The notes beneath the pieces are model-generated. The model was not told the origin of the DNA. It made no database searches and saw only the letters and a program-made list of their open reading frames with translations. Positions 48,260 to 57,937 of a DNA stretch of 64,000 bases are shown piece by piece (the stretch's first letter is position 1; each line of letters begins with the position of its first letter). The DNA is from Streptomyces sp. WAC08241. Its GTDB lineage: Bacteria; Actinomycetota; Actinomycetes; Streptomycetales; Streptomycetaceae. The stretch covers positions 2,728,001 to 2,792,000 of the forward strand of contig CP042279.1 of NCBI GenBank assembly GCA_007858575.1. Reading direction: 5' to 3'. The translations under genes were made by a program, and so were the position numbers.

Positions 48260-50319
48260 CAGCCCTCCTTGCGGGGCGACGGCTCCCCGTACACGTACCG
48301 GCCGAGCGCCGTGAGCGGGAAGACGAGCCGGTAGAGGTGGTAGTTGATCGAGAAGTCCCAGGGAAGCCGGTGCCGGTGAAGTACGGCTCGTCCCACGAAC
48401 CGTCCGGGAGCTGGGTCTCGACCAGCCAGGCGATCCCCCGCCGGACCGGCTCGGACTCGCGCTCGCCCGCGGCGAGCAGGGCGAGCAGCGCCCACGCGGT
48501 CTGGGAGGCGGTGGAGGCGCCGCGCCCGACCCACTGCTCGTCCTGGTACGAGCGGAGGTCTCGCCCCAGCCGCCGTCCTCGTTCTGTACGGAGCCGAGCC
48601 AGGCGACGGCCCGGCGTACCGCCGGGTGGGTGGCGGGGATCCCCGCGGCGGCGAGGGCGGGGAGCACCGAGCCCGTCCCGTACACGTGGTTGACGCCCCA
48701 GCGGCCGAACCAGCCGCCGTGCGGCTCCTGTTCGGCGAGCAGCCACTCGATCCCCCGCTGGGTGCGGGGGTCCTGGGCGAGGCCCTCGTGGGCCAGCATC
48801 TCCACCACGTGGGCGGTGACGTCGGCGGAGGGCGGGTCGACGACCTCGCCGAAGTCGCAGAAGGGCAGCTTGTTGGGAAGGGGCTGGTGTTGTCGGCGTC
48901 GAAGGCGCCCCAGGCGCCGTTGCGGGACTGCATGCCGAGGGTCCAGCGCGCGCCCCGGGCGGCGGCGGCCCCGACCCGGGCGGGGTCGGGGTGCCGGACC
49001 CGGCGCAGGGCGAGCAGGACCTCGGCGGTGTCGTCGGTGTCGGGGTAGTTGTCGTTGTGGAACTCGAACGCCCAGCCGCCCGGCGGGAGTCCGGGCCGGC
49101 GCACCGCCCAGTCCCCGGTGCGGGTGATCTCCTCGTCGAGCATCCAGTCGACGGCCTTGACCAGGGCCGGGTGGTCGGGCGGGAGCCCGGCGTCGGCGAG
49201 GGCGACGGTGGCGAGGCAGGTGTCCCAGACGGGCGACTGACAGGCCTCGACCATCCGGGAACCGTCCTCGCGCCGGACGGCGAACCGGTCGAGGGACTCC
49301 AGGCCGGCCCGCATGACGGGGTGGCCGAGGTCGTAGCCGAGGAGGTGGAGGGCGATGACCGAGTAGACGGCGGGGGCTGGATGCCGCCCCAGCAGCCGTC
49401 GTTCTCCTGGCGCTCGACGATCCACCGCGCGGCGAGGTTCATGGCCACCCTGCGCAGCGGGCGCGGCGCCACCCGGTGGTAGAGGTGCAGCGCCCGGTCG
49501 AGCCGCTGGAAGACGCCGTCCCAGCCGGTCGGCGGGGCGAGCGGGCGGGGCGGGTTCGGGCGGGCCGGATCGGTGTGCAGCTCGTCGAGCGGGAAGGGGC
49601 GGGGCGGACCGGGCGCTTCGCGGAGACCACGGTGAGCGGCACGATCGTCTGGCGGGCCCAGCAGCCGAAGTCGTAGATGTTGAGCGGGAACCACTTGGGC
49701 AGGAAGAGCAGCTCCGGAGGCAGCTCGGGCAGGTCCTCCCAGCGCCACCAGCCGAAGAGGGCGAGCCAGATCCGGGTGAAGACCCGGGCGGCCGCGATGC
49801 CGCCGCGGGCGCGGACCCACGCGGAGGCGCGGGCCATGTGCGGGGCCTCGGGCGGGTCCCCGGCGAGCCGCAGGGCCACGTAGGCCTCGACGGTGGCGGA
49901 GAGTTCGCCGGGCCCGCCGTAGAAGGTGGCCCAGGCGCCGTCCTCGCGCTGCTCGCGGCGGATGTGGAGGGCCGCGGCCCGGGTGGTGTCGGGGTCGAGG
50001 ATGCCCAGGAACTGGCGGAGGAGCAGGTCCTCGGCGTCCATGGTGACGTTGGTCTCCAGGTCGCCCTTCCACCAGCCCGCCGGATCCTGGCGGGCGAGCA
50101 GGTGCTCGGCGGCCCGTGCCGCGGCCCGCGCGGCGGTCTCGCCGAGACCTCCCGGGGCGGGGCGGCCCTCCGGGAGGGTTCTTCCCGGGGCGGCCCCTTC
50201 CGGGAGGGTTCTTCCCGGGGCCGGGGCGGCCCTTCCGGGAGGGCGGTGTCGGTCGTCTTGCCGGCCACGGCCGTCCGGGGGCTCACGGCCCCGGCGTTTC
50301 CGTCGGTCGTCGCTGTCAT
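48259..50319 (-). CDS. shc: Squalene-hopene cyclase
   Basis: The ATG at 50319 follows AAGGGGAAG. The enzyme cyclises squalene to hopene and diplopterol in the membrane. A Pro/Arg-rich N-terminus of about 70 residues contains an internal repeat. QW motifs include QDPAGWWKGDLETNVTMDAE, REQREDGAWATFYGGPGELS, QENDGCWGGIQPPAVYSV, SRNGAWGAFDADNTSPF and EPHGGWFGRWGVNHVYGTG. The catalytic acid motif is in NDNYPDTDDTAEVLLALRR (DxDDT). The end reads YHLYRLVFPLTALGRYVYGE. Four or more single-base losses (about 49618, 49375, 48885, 48560 and 48360) are bridged. Length is normal for Shc. Confidence 0.94.
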   Translation of the reverse strand: MTATTDGNAGAVSPRTAVAGKTTDTALPEGPPRPREEPSRKGPPREEPSRRAAPPREVSARPPRGPRHGPPSTCSPARIRRAGGRATWRPTSPWTPRTCSSASSWASSTPTPPGPRPSTSAASSARTAPGPPSTAGPANSPPPSRPTWPCGSPGTRPRPRTWPAPPRGSAPAAASRPPGSSPGSGSPSSAGGAGRTCPSCLRSCSSCPSGSRSTSTTSAAGPARRSCRSPWSPRSARSAPPLPARRAAHRSGPPEPAPPARPADRLGRRLPAARPGAAPLPPGGAAPAAQGGHEPRRAVDRRAPGERRLLGRHPAPAVYSVIALHLLGYDLGHPVMRAGLESLDRFAVRREDGSRMVEACQSPVWDTCLATVALADAGLPPDHPALVKAVDWMLDEEITRTGDWAVRRPGLPPGGWAFEFHNDNYPDTDDTAEVLLALRRVRHPDPARVGAAAARGARWTLGMQSRNGAWGAFDADNTSPFPTSCPSATSARSSTRPPPTSPPTWWRCWPTRASPRTPAPSGGSSGCSPNRSRTAAGSAAGASTTCTGRARCSPPSPPRGSPPPTRRYAGPSPGSAPYRTRTAAGARPPLVPGRAVGRARRLHRLPDRVGAARPARRGRARVRAGPAGDRLAGRDPAPGRFVGRAVLHRHRLPWDFSINYHLYRLVFPLTALGRYVYGEPSPRKEG

Positions 50320-50427
50320 GGCTTCCCCTTCGCGCAGTCTGTTTCCTTCTGCTCCTGCGGGTTTGCCGTCGGCCGGCGCCGGGTGGCACCGGCCGGCGAC
50401 CGCGAACTCATATCAGGGTGATGGTGA

Positions 50428-51527
50428 TCATCTCTTCCGTACGACCACGAAGTCGGCGAGGGCGACGAGCTGGTCCCGCACCCGGGCGGGCATGTCCACC
50501 TCGTCCAGGGCCGCGATCGCGACGGCGTGCTGGCGGCGGGCCTCCTGGGAGGTCCATTCCCGGCCTCCGGCCTCCTCGATGAGGGCGGCGCGGGCGGCGA
50601 ACTCCTCCTCGGAGAAGGAGTCGAAGTCGCTGGACTTGGCGTCCGCGGCGAGCAGCTCGCCGAGCCGCTCGGAGGCCGGCCGCCGGCGGCGAGGGCGGCG
50701 ACGACGGGCAGGGACTTCTTGCGCTGGCGCAGGTCGCTCCAGGTCTGCTTGCCGGTGGACTCTGGGTCGCCCCAGATGCCGAGCAGGTCGTCCACGGCCT
50801 GGAAGGCGAGGCCGAGGTGGTAGCCGTACTCCTCCAGCTTGTCGGCGGTCCGGTCGTCGGCCCCGCCGAGGACCGCGCCGATGGAGACGGCGCAGGCCAG
50901 GAGGGCGCCGGTCTTGTTGCCCTCCATCTCCAGGCACTCCGCGACGGTGACCCGCTCGCGGTGCTCGTAGGAGATGTCCTGGGCCTGTCCGTCGATGAGC
51001 TTGCGGGTGGCCGTGGTGAGGCGGCGGGTGGCCCGTCCGGCCTCGACGGTGCCGAGTTCGAGGAGCAGCTCGTTGGCGAGGGCGAAGAGGGCGTCGCCGA
51101 CGAGGATGGCCTGCGCGGGGCCGTGCACCTTCCACACCGTGTCGCGGTGGCGGCGCTGCTCGTCGCCGTCCATCAGGTCGTCGTGGAGCAGCGAGAAGTT
51201 GTGGACGAGCTCCACGGCGACGGCGCCGGGGATCCCGACCTCGGGCGCGGCGCCCGCGGCCTCGGCCGACAGCAGGGCGAGCGCGGGGCGGACGGCCTTG
51301 CCGCCGTCGCCGTCGGCGGGGTTGCCCTGCGCGTCGATCCAGCCGAAGTGGTAGGCGGCCACGGTGTCCATGGGCGGCGCGAGGCGGTCGACGGCCGCCC
51401 GCAGTACGGGGGCGGACAGGGCCCGTCCCCGCTCCAGCAGTGCGGACACGTCCGCGGTGTCGACGGCCGGGTGTCCCGGCGGCGCTGTCGGCACGGTCTC
51501 TCCTCTTGTTCCGGTACTCACACTCAT
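50428..51527 (-). CDS. Polyprenyl (farnesyl) diphosphate synthase of the hopanoid operon
   Basis: The ATG at 51527 overlaps the hpnE stop. This trans-prenyltransferase makes the FPP used for squalene. Motifs are KAVRPALALLSAEAAGAA, the first Asp-rich motif VHNFSLLHDDLMDGDEQRRH (DDxxD), VGDALFALANELLLELGT, GNKTGALLACAVSIGAVLGG and the second Asp-rich motif FQAVDDLLGIWGDPESTGK. The end reads VRDQLVALADFVVVRKR. One shift at about 50690 is bridged. Chain length is inferred from context: two FPP are needed by the HpnD/HpnC pair. Confidence 0.92.
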
Positions 51528-52921
51528 ACCGCCTCCTGCAGCGGATGGTCATGGCGGCGGCCGAGGGCGGAGAGCGCGGCGCCCGCGGCGCTGAAACCAT
51601 TGCGGACGGCCCCTCCATGGTCGCGGGCCAGTTGGTGGCGGTCCAGGCTCCGGCCAGGTGGAGGCCCGGTGCCCGGGTGCGGGCGCCGGGGCGGAGCCGG
51701 CCGGTGCCCGGGCGGGTCGAACGTCGCCGTCCGCTCCCTGGTGACGAAGAAGTCGCGCACCCCGGCGCCGCGGGCGGCGGGCAGCAGCCGCTCCAGCTCC
51801 GGGAGGTAGCGCTCGCGCAGGGCGGCGACGGGCTCGTCGATGTCGTCCTGGGCGGCGGACTGGGAGACGGCGAGGTACTGGCCGCCGCCCGTGAGGCCCG
51901 AGGCGTCGGTGCGGTCGAAGACCCACTGCACCGGGGAGCCGAGGGCGGTGAAGAAGGGCCGCTTCAGCACCTTGCGGTCGTAGACGACGTGCAGGTTGAG
52001 GATGGGGGCGGTGCCGATGTCGAGGAGCCGGTCGGGGTCGTCGAGGGCGCCGTCGGGCAGCAGGGCGTGGGTCTCGTGCTGCGGTACGGCGAGGACGACG
52101 GCGTCGGCCTCGATCGTCTCGCCCGGCACCTCCACGGCCCAGCGCCCGTCGGCGGTGCGGGAGATCCGCTCGGCCTTGGTGCGCAGTTCGGTGCGCACCC
52201 CGAGGGCGGCGAGGGCCTTTCCGGCCAGGGTGTCGTGGAGTTCGCCGAGCGGGACGCGGGCCCAGCCGATGTCGGCGGCGCCGGGCTCGGAGAGGAGTCC
52301 GGTCTTGAAGACCATGGCGGCCAGGCCCATGGAGGCGTGCGGGGCGGTGGCGTTGAGGGTGGCGACGCCGACGAGGTCCCACAGGGCCTCGACGGCGCGC
52401 GGGGACTGTCCGTGGCGGCCGAGCCAGGTGGCGAAGTCGATGCCGTCCAGGGCCGGGTCGGCGGGGTCGAGCCGGCTCAGGGCGAGCGCGGCCCGGCCGA
52501 CGCTCACGCGCTCGACGGCGCTGAGGTGGGGGTAGGTCGCCAGGCTGCGGGCGAGGTGGAACGGGACGGGCAGGTCGTCGCGGCGGATCCGGCCGAGCCG
52601 GGGGCCGCGGCGGTGGCCGACGTCGAGGACGGGCACGTCGAGGCGGTCCTGGACGGGGGCGAGGTGGGCGCCGTCGATCCGGTCGAGGAACCAGCGGTAG
52701 GCGGTGCAGCAGCGCAGGTAGACGTGCTGGCCGTTGTCGACGGTCAGGTCGCCGCGGCGGAAGGAGAAGGCGAGACCGCCGAGCCGGGGCCGGCCTTCGA
52801 GGAGGGTGACGCGGACGCCCGCGTCGGCGAGCTGGAGCGCGGCGGTGGTCCCGGCGAGGCCGCCGCCGACGACGACGGCGTGGGCCTGCCGGGCGTCCCG
52901 CCCGGTCGCGTCCTGGGTCAC
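51524..52921 (-). CDS. hpnE: Hydroxysqualene dehydroxylase HpnE
   Basis: The GTG at 52921 overlaps the stop of the small upstream gene. This FAD-dependent enzyme reduces hydroxysqualene to squalene. The dinucleotide-binding motif is AVVVGGGLAGTTAALQLADA, followed by the second FAD motif region RPRLGGLAFSFRRGDLTVDN and GQHVYLRCCTAYRWFLDRI. The middle has LVGVATLNATAPHASMGLAA and VVLAVPQHETHALLPDGAL. The C-terminal FAD contact is LHLAGAWTATNWPATMEGAV. One shift near 51710 is bridged. The stop overlaps the prenyl synthase start (ATGA). Confidence 0.92.
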   Translation of the reverse strand: MTQDATGRDARQAHAVVVGGGLAGTTAALQLADAGVRVTLLEGRPRLGGLAFSFRRGDLTVDNGQHVYLRCCTAYRWFLDRIDGAHLAPVQDRLDVPVLDVGHRRGPRLGRIRRDDLPVPFHLARSLATYPHLSAVERVSVGRAALALSRLDPADPALDGIDFATWLGRHGQSPRAVEALWDLVGVATLNATAPHASMGLAAMVFKTGLLSEPGAADIGWARVPLGELHDTLAGKALAALGVRTELRTKAERISRTADGRWAVEVPGETIEADAVVLAVPQHETHALLPDGALDDPDRLLDIGTAPILNLHVVYDRKVLKRPFFTALGSPVQWVFDRTDASGLTGGGQYLAVSQSAAQDDIDEPVAALRERYLPELERLLPAARGAGVRDFFVTRERTATFDPPGHRPAPPRRPHPGTGPPPGRSLDRHQLARDHGGAVRNGFSAAGAALSALGRRHDHPLQEAV

Positions 52922-53247
52922 GCGGCCTCCGATCGGTTCGTCGTGGTCGGACCCGTCGGGCCCGGGCCGCACGCGGCGGCCGTGGTCGGGGACGCCGGGA
53001 CGGCGCCGGGGTTGCCGCACGGCCGACGGCCGCATGGGGGCGACCGCGCGGACGGCGGTCGTACGGACGGTGGCCGCGCGGACGGCGGACGCACGGGAAA
53101 CGGTCGCGCCGGGGACGGCCGCGCGAACGGTGATCGTACGGGGGCGGCGCCGGGTCGGCGGTTCGCCGCGCGGACGGGAAGCGCACCGGGAACGATCGGG
53201 AGCGCGGTGCCGGGAGCGGCCGGGCGCTCCGGCGCGTAGGGGCTCAT
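52918..53247 (-). CDS. 109-aa Pro/Arg/Ser-rich protein inside the hopanoid operon
   Basis: This intact frame is coupled at both ends: its ATG (53247) overlaps the hpnD stop and its stop overlaps the hpnE GTG. The sequence starts MSPYAPERPAAPGTALP and has a run of near-repeats (RPPSARPPSVRPPSARSPP). Thr, Gly and Pro dominate the end. It looks disordered and no domain is recognised. A short gene also lies at this position in some Streptomyces hopanoid clusters. Strong composition bias, and the absence of any frameshift in a repetitive stretch, leave some doubt that it is a working protein. Confidence 0.5.
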   Translation of the reverse strand: MSPYAPERPAAPGTALPIVPGALPVRAANRRPGAAPVRSPFARPSPARPFPVRPPSARPPSVRPPSARSPPCGRRPCGNPGAVPASPTTAAACGPGPTGPTTTNRSEAA

Positions 53248-54193
53248 CGGGTGCGCCTCCCGGCGTCGCGGCGGGCGACGTGGCGGGTGTCGAGGCCGGA
53301 GAGGCCGCGCACCGCGACGTACGCCTTCTCGCGGCCCGGCAGGGAGACGCGGCCGCGCAGGACCGCCTCCGGGTCGCGCTCGATCCGGTCGAGCAGGCGC
53401 CGGTAGATGCCGGCCATGGCGGCGACGCAGGCGCCGCTGCGCCGGTCGAGCAGGGGAAGCAGCCGGTAGCCCTCGGCGAACAGGGCGCGGGCGCGCCGCA
53501 CTTCGAAGTGGACGAGCCCGGCGAAGTCGGAGCCCTCGGGCAGGGGGCCGCCGAAGCCGTCCCCGCAGCCGAACTTGGCGAGGTCGTCGGCGGGCAGGTA
53601 GGTGCGCCCGTTCTCCGCGTCCTCGCGCACGTCCCTGAGGATGTTGGTGAGTTGGAGCGCGAGCCCCAGGGTGTCGGCGTACTCGGGGCGCGGTCGGCGC
53701 CGTGGGCGCCCGGGTGGGTGCCGAAGACGCCGAGGGAGAGGCGGCCGATGGCGCCGGCGACGCAGCGGCAGTAGACCTCGAGGTCGTCCCAGGTCGCGTA
53801 GGTGGCGCCGTGGACGTCCATGAGGACGCCGTCGATGAGTTCGTCGAGGCCGTCGAGCGGGATCGGGAAGCGCCGGGCGGAGTCGGCGAGGGCGACGGCG
53901 ACCGGGTCGGTGTCGTCCTCGTCGACCTTGTCGGAGCGGATCCGGTCGAGCAGGTCCCGGGTGGCCTCCAGGCGTTCCTTCTTCTCGCCGGGCGCGAGGG
54001 TGCCGTCGCCGATGTCGTCGACGCGTCGCGAGAAGGCGTAGAGCGCGGACATCGCCTGGCGCTTCTCGGCCGGCAGCAGCCGGATGCCGTAGGCGAAGTT
54101 GCGGGCCTGCTGCCCGGTGACCGCCTCGCAGTAGCTGTAGGCGGCCTGTACCGGCGCGGACGGCTGGTGCTGTCCCTCCACGGTCACGGTCAC
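53244..54193 (-). CDS. hpnD: Presqualene diphosphate synthase HpnD
   Basis: The GTG at 54193 overlaps the hpnC stop. It condenses two FPP into presqualene diphosphate. Motifs are EAVTGQQARNFAYGIRLLPA, the first Asp motif ALYAFSRRVDDIGDG, CRCVAGAIGRLSLGVFGTH and the second Asp motif ALQLTNILRDVREDAENGRT with YLPADDLAKFGC. The C-terminal region reads LLDRIERDPEAVLRGRVSLP. One shift at about 53690 is bridged. It is the second gene of the operon. Confidence 0.92.
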
Positions 54194-55156
54194 CCCTCTC
54201 CCCGCGCCCGGAGCAGGACCGCTCCCGCCCGGCGCAGCAGGCTCGGCTTGGTGGGCCCGGGCGGGCCGGTCAGTACGTCGTATCCGGCGTCGGTGATCGC
54301 GTCGAGGGCCGCGAGTCCCCCGGCGGTGAATCCGGCGAGGAGGAGGCGGAGGCGGCCGCGGACGCTGCCGACGAGGGGGACGCCCGCGTGGAGCAGCGCG
54401 CGGGCCCGCTCGGCCTCGAAGGCGATCAGGGCGCGGACGGAGGCGCCGGCGGTGGGCCGGGCGAGGTCGTCCTCGGTGACGTGGAAGCGCTTGAGGTCCT
54501 CGGCGGGCAGGTAGATCCGGTCGCGGCCGAGGTCCTCGGCGACGTCCTGGAGGTGCTCGACGATCTGGAGGGCGGTGCAGATCTCGTCGGAGCGCCGGAT
54601 CCGCTCGGGGGTCTCGGTGCCGGTGATCCCGAGGACGAGGCGGCCGACGGGGTTGGCGGAGAGTGCGCAGTACGCGAGGAGGTCGTCGTACGTCTCGTAG
54701 CGGCCGACCACCTGGTCCTGGCGGTTGGCGGCGATCAGGCCGAGGAAGGGCCCCGGGGCGAGTCCGCACCGCTCGACGGTCGGCTGGAGGGCGCAGCAGG
54801 GGTGGCGCGGGGTGGAGTCGAAGACGCGGTGGAGGTCGGCCTCGAAGGCGTCGAGGAGGGCGAGCCGGTCCTCGGCGTGCTCGGGGGCGACGCCTAGGTG
54901 GCGGGCGTCGGCGCCGCCGGGGCGAGGTCGCCGTCGCCGATGTCGTCGACGAGCCGGGCGTAGCCGTAGACGGCCATGAGGTCGTCGCGCCAGGCGCGGG
55001 GCAGGAAGAAGGGGGCGACGGGGAAGTTCTCGTCCGCAGCCTTGCCGAGGGTGGCACGCGAGGTGGCGCCGGGGCGCGCCTGCCGGGGGTCCGTCACCGG
55101 TCGCTGCCCGACGGAGGGACGGCGACACCCTCGTGGAGCTGGAGATTCTGCGTCAT
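54190..55156 (-). CDS. hpnC: Hydroxysqualene synthase HpnC
   Basis: First gene of the hopanoid operon. It converts presqualene diphosphate to hydroxysqualene. Motifs are AADENFPVAPFFLPRAWRDD, LMAVYGYARLVDDIGDGDL, RYETYDDLLAYCALSANPVG, TALQIVEHLQDVAEDLGRDR and IYLPAEDLKRFHVTEDDLAR. A shift at about 54915 is bridged. The start is uncertain. An ATG at 55156 (GGGAGA upstream; MTQNLQLHEGVAVPP) needs one more repaired base near 55100 to join. A GTG at 55097 is in frame but has no ribosome site. Confidence 0.9.
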
Positions 55157-55409
55157 GGCCGTCACGTCTCCCGTTCTACACTGCTGACCCAATCCATCCT
55201 ATTTCGGACACGCCGCCGACCCCTGCCCGTAGGGCCGCCACCCGGGGCCCGATGGCCGTGGGGTATCGCCCTACTTGCCGCGAAACAGACCGGTCCAGCT
55301 TACGTTGTACGACGACCGTCGCCATTCCGGGGTGGCGGGCGCCGGGAACCTCACCCGTACGGGCCGTCAATCCGCCCGCACCGCAAGGGAGTTCGGGTCG
55401 ACCCGAGAC

Positions 55410-56072
55410 TCAGGGAGCGCGTGTCCCGGTGACGACCATGGCGAGGGTGGACTCGACGACGGCGTTCCTGCGCTGTGCGGGAAGGCGCCGAAGGGGCCCT
55501 TCGAGCAGCAGGAGTGACAGTCCGTGCACGGCCGACCACGCGGCGGCGCCGGCGGCGGGCGGACGGTCCGCTGCGGGCGTTGCTCCGGGCGAGGGCGTCG
55601 AGGGCCTCGCCGAGCAGGGCGAAGGCCCGCACCTCCGGCTCGTGCGGCTGCCGCTCCGGCGCCGCCGCGCCCGCCCCGGCGTCCGTCCCGGCCGGGCGGG
55701 GCAGGCAGAACGCGGCCCGGTAGAGTCCCGGCTGCTCCACGGCGAAGCCGACGTACCCCGGCAGAGGGCGGCGAGCCGGCGCTCGGCCGCGAGGACGGGG
55801 TCGTCGGCGCCGGGTTCGCGGGCGGCGGCGCGCTCCATGGAGTCGGCGAGCATCCGCTGGGCGTGGGCCCTGACCGTACGGAGGAGCTCGCCCCGGCCGT
55901 CGAAGTGCCGGTAGGCGGCGGTGGGCGAGACGCCGACCCGGCGGGCCGCCTCGCGCAGCACGACCCGTTCGGGGCCTCCCTCGGTGGCGAGGCCGACGGC
56001 CGCGCAGATCAGCGCGTTCCGCAGATCGCCGTGGTGGTAGGTCTTTCCCCGAGATCGCTGCCATGGGCTCAT
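55410..56072 (-). CDS. TetR/AcrR-family regulator next to the hopanoid operon
   Basis: GGGCAGG abuts an ATG at 56072 (MSPWQRSRGKTYHHGDLRNA). The helix-turn-helix is ERVVLREAARRVGVSPTAAY followed by RHFDGRGELLRTVRAHAQRM. The ligand domain includes YVGFAVEQPGLYRAAFCL and AAAWSAVHGLSLLLLEGPLR, ending TLAMVVTGTRAP. The YHHGDLRNAL opening with the WSAVHG(L/F) motif is the TetR_C_25-like (WHG) group. Two or three shifts (about 55757 and 55590) are bridged. It lies directly upstream of hpnC in the same direction. Confidence 0.86.
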   Translation of the reverse strand: MSPWQRSRGKTYHHGDLRNALICAAVGLATEGGPERVVLREAARRVGVSPTAAYRHFDGRGELLRTVRAHAQRMLADSMERAAAREPGADDPVLAAERRLAALCRGTSASPWSSRDSTGPRSACPARPGRTPGRARRRRSGSRTSRRCGPSPCSARPSTPSPGATPAADRPPAAGAAAWSAVHGLSLLLLEGPLRRLPAQRRNAVVESTLAMVVTGTRAP

Positions 56073-56080
56073 CCTGCCCG

Positions 56081-56099
56081 ATGTTGACCGCATGAACAT
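56081..56099. promoter_or_regulatory. Possible operator in front of the TetR gene
   Basis: atgttgaccgcatgaacat is an inverted repeat (atgtt/aacat around a 9-base centre), 9 bases upstream of the regulator's ATG. This is the place and size expected for self-regulation by a TetR dimer. The arms are short, so support is modest. Confidence 0.45.
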
Positions 56100-56181
56100 T
56101 CCGGGCGGGCGCACGGCGCGCGGAAACGGCGCCGCCCCGGCGCGGGGGACGCGACGGGGACGGCGGCTCGGGCGGGGGCGC

Positions 56182-56967
56182 TCAGCGGGCGGTCTCCCGC
56201 TCGTACGCCTTGAGGACCTCGTCCGTGGGGCCGTCCATGAGGAGCTGGCCCTTCTCCAGCCAGAGCACCCGGTCGCAGGTGTCCCGGATGGACTTGTTGC
56301 TGTGGCTCACCAGGAAGACCGTGCCGGCCTCCTTGCGCAGCTCGCGGATGCGCTCCTCGGAGCGGATCTGGAACTTGCGGTCACCGGTGGCGAGGGCCTC
56401 GTCGATGAGGAGGACGTCGTGGTTCTTGGCGGCCGCGATGGCGAAGCGGAGCCGGGCGCCCATGCCGGAGGAGTACGTGCGCATGGGCAGGCTGATGAAG
56501 TCGCCCTTCTCGTTGATGCCGGAGAAGTCGACGATGCCCTCGTAGCGGGAGCGGACCTCCTCGCGGCTCATGCCCATGGCGAGGCCGCCGAGGATCACGT
56601 TGCGCTCGCCGGTGAGGTCGTTCATCAGGGCCGCGTTGACGCCGAGGAGCGAGGGCTGGCCGTCGGTGTAGACCTTGCCGCTCTCGGTGGGGAGGAGGCC
56701 GGCGATGGCGCGCAGCAGGGTGGACTTGCCGGAGCCGTTGGAGCCGATGAGGCCGATGGCCTCGCCCCGGTAGGCGGTGAAGGTGACGCCGCGGACCGCG
56801 TGGACCTTGCGGACGCCCCGGGAGACCTCGGCCTTGCCGCGGCCGACGATCCGGCTGAGCGCCGCCGTGGCGCTGCCCTTGCCCCCGCCGCCGGCGTTGA
56901 CCCGGTAGACGATGTGGACCTCGTCGCAGATGACGGTGGGGACGTTGCTCTTGGTCGGGTCAGCCAC
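56182..56967 (-). CDS. TagH/Wzt-type ABC transporter ATPase for a polysaccharide or teichoic acid
   Basis: This gene is intact (261 aa). The GTG at 56967 overlaps the permease stop by 8 bases. Motifs are VRGVTFTAYRGEAIGLIGSN, Walker A GSNGSGKSTLLRAIAGL, SLLGVNAALMNDLTGERNVI, signature YSSGMGARLRFAIAAAKNHD and Walker B VLLIDEALATGDRKF with HSNKSIRDTCDRVLWLEKGQ. The shorter signature (YSSGM) and the LTGERNV region are typical of the polymer-export group (TagH, Wzt, RfbE). It energises the permease encoded just upstream. Confidence 0.92.
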   Translation of the reverse strand: MADPTKSNVPTVICDEVHIVYRVNAGGGGKGSATAALSRIVGRGKAEVSRGVRKVHAVRGVTFTAYRGEAIGLIGSNGSGKSTLLRAIAGLLPTESGKVYTDGQPSLLGVNAALMNDLTGERNVILGGLAMGMSREEVRSRYEGIVDFSGINEKGDFISLPMRTYSSGMGARLRFAIAAAKNHDVLLIDEALATGDRKFQIRSEERIRELRKEAGTVFLVSHSNKSIRDTCDRVLWLEKGQLLMDGPTDEVLKAYERETAR

Positions 56968-57887
56968 GGCCGTACCTCTCCTCGGCCTTCCAGAAGTAGA
57001 CGAAGCCGCCGATGCCGAAGGCCAGGGCCCAGCCGAGGGCGGTCATCCAGACGTGGGACGGCAGGTTCTCCGCGCCGTAGCCCTCGATGAGGGAGAAGCG
57101 GATCAGGTCCATGTAGACGGCCGCCGGGTTGTACATGAGGACGTCGGCGATCCAGGCGGGCTTGTCGGAGAGCATCGCGGGGATCGAGAACATCACGCCG
57201 GAGGCGTACATCCAGGTGCGCATGACGAACGGCATGAGCTGGGCGAGGTCGGGCGTCCTGGCCCCATCCTGGCCATGATCATGGCCAGGCCGATGTTGAA
57301 GACGAACTGCAGGAACAGCGCGGGGACCACCAGCAGCCAGCGGAGCGAGGGATAGCTGCCGAAGGAGATCGCGACCGCCACGAGCACGATCATCGAGAAC
57401 AGGAGCTGCTGGAGCTGCTGGAGGGAGAAGGAGATCGGGAGGGTGGCGCGCGGGAAGTGCAGGGCCCGGACGAGGCCCAGGTTGCCCGAGATCGCCCGGA
57501 CGCCGGCCATCACCGAGCTCTGGGTGAAGGTGAACACGAAGATGCCGGTGACCAGGAACGGGATGTAGACGTCCTTGGACAGTCCCTTCCCGGCCCCCAG
57601 GATCAGCCCGAAGATCAGGTAGTAGACCAGGGCGTTCAGGAGGGGGTCGCCACCTGCCACACCTGGCCCAGCTTCGCCTGGCTGTACTGGGCGGTCAGCT
57701 TGGCGGAGGAGAAGGCCAGGATGAAGTGGCGACGGCTCCACAGCTCACGGACGTACTCGAACAGGCCGGGCCGGGCGCCGCTGACCGAGAGGCCGTACTT
57801 CGCGGCAAGGTCGGCCGGAGCCAGGCCCTCGTCGACGGACGGGGGCGCGCTCGTCGCGACCGCCCCGCCCTGGTGTGTGTCACTCAC
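56960..57887 (-). CDS. TagG/Wzm-type ABC transporter permease
   Basis: The GTG at 57887 begins a cytosolic leader (DLAAKYGLSVSGARPGLFEY), then VRELWSRRHFILAFSSAKLT and QYSQAKLGQVW, the usual ABC-2 entry. About six membrane helices follow (ALVYYLIFGLILGAG, LVTGIFVFTFTQSSVMAG, LLVVPALFLQFVFNIGLAMI, HVWMTALGWALAFGIGGFVY). The end KAEERYGRG is typical. Two shifts (about 57650 and 57265) are bridged. With the adjacent ATPase it forms an exporter for lipid-linked envelope polymer. Confidence 0.9.
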
Positions 57888-57937
57888 AAGTCGAAACTTT
57901 CATGTTCAAGATGCGCGGCACGTCGGGTACCACGATG

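Noticed and set aside
50155..50243. Possible CRISPR-like repeat (gggagggttcttcccggggc twice)
   Set aside because: There are only two or three copies without spacers of regular length. They code for the Pro/Arg-rich start of squalene-hopene cyclase.
51524..55057. A 1177-residue minus-strand frame covering hpnE, hpnD and hpnC
   Set aside because: The genes have coupled starts and stops (GTGA/ATGA overlaps) and match separate enzymes. The fusion results from lost bases.
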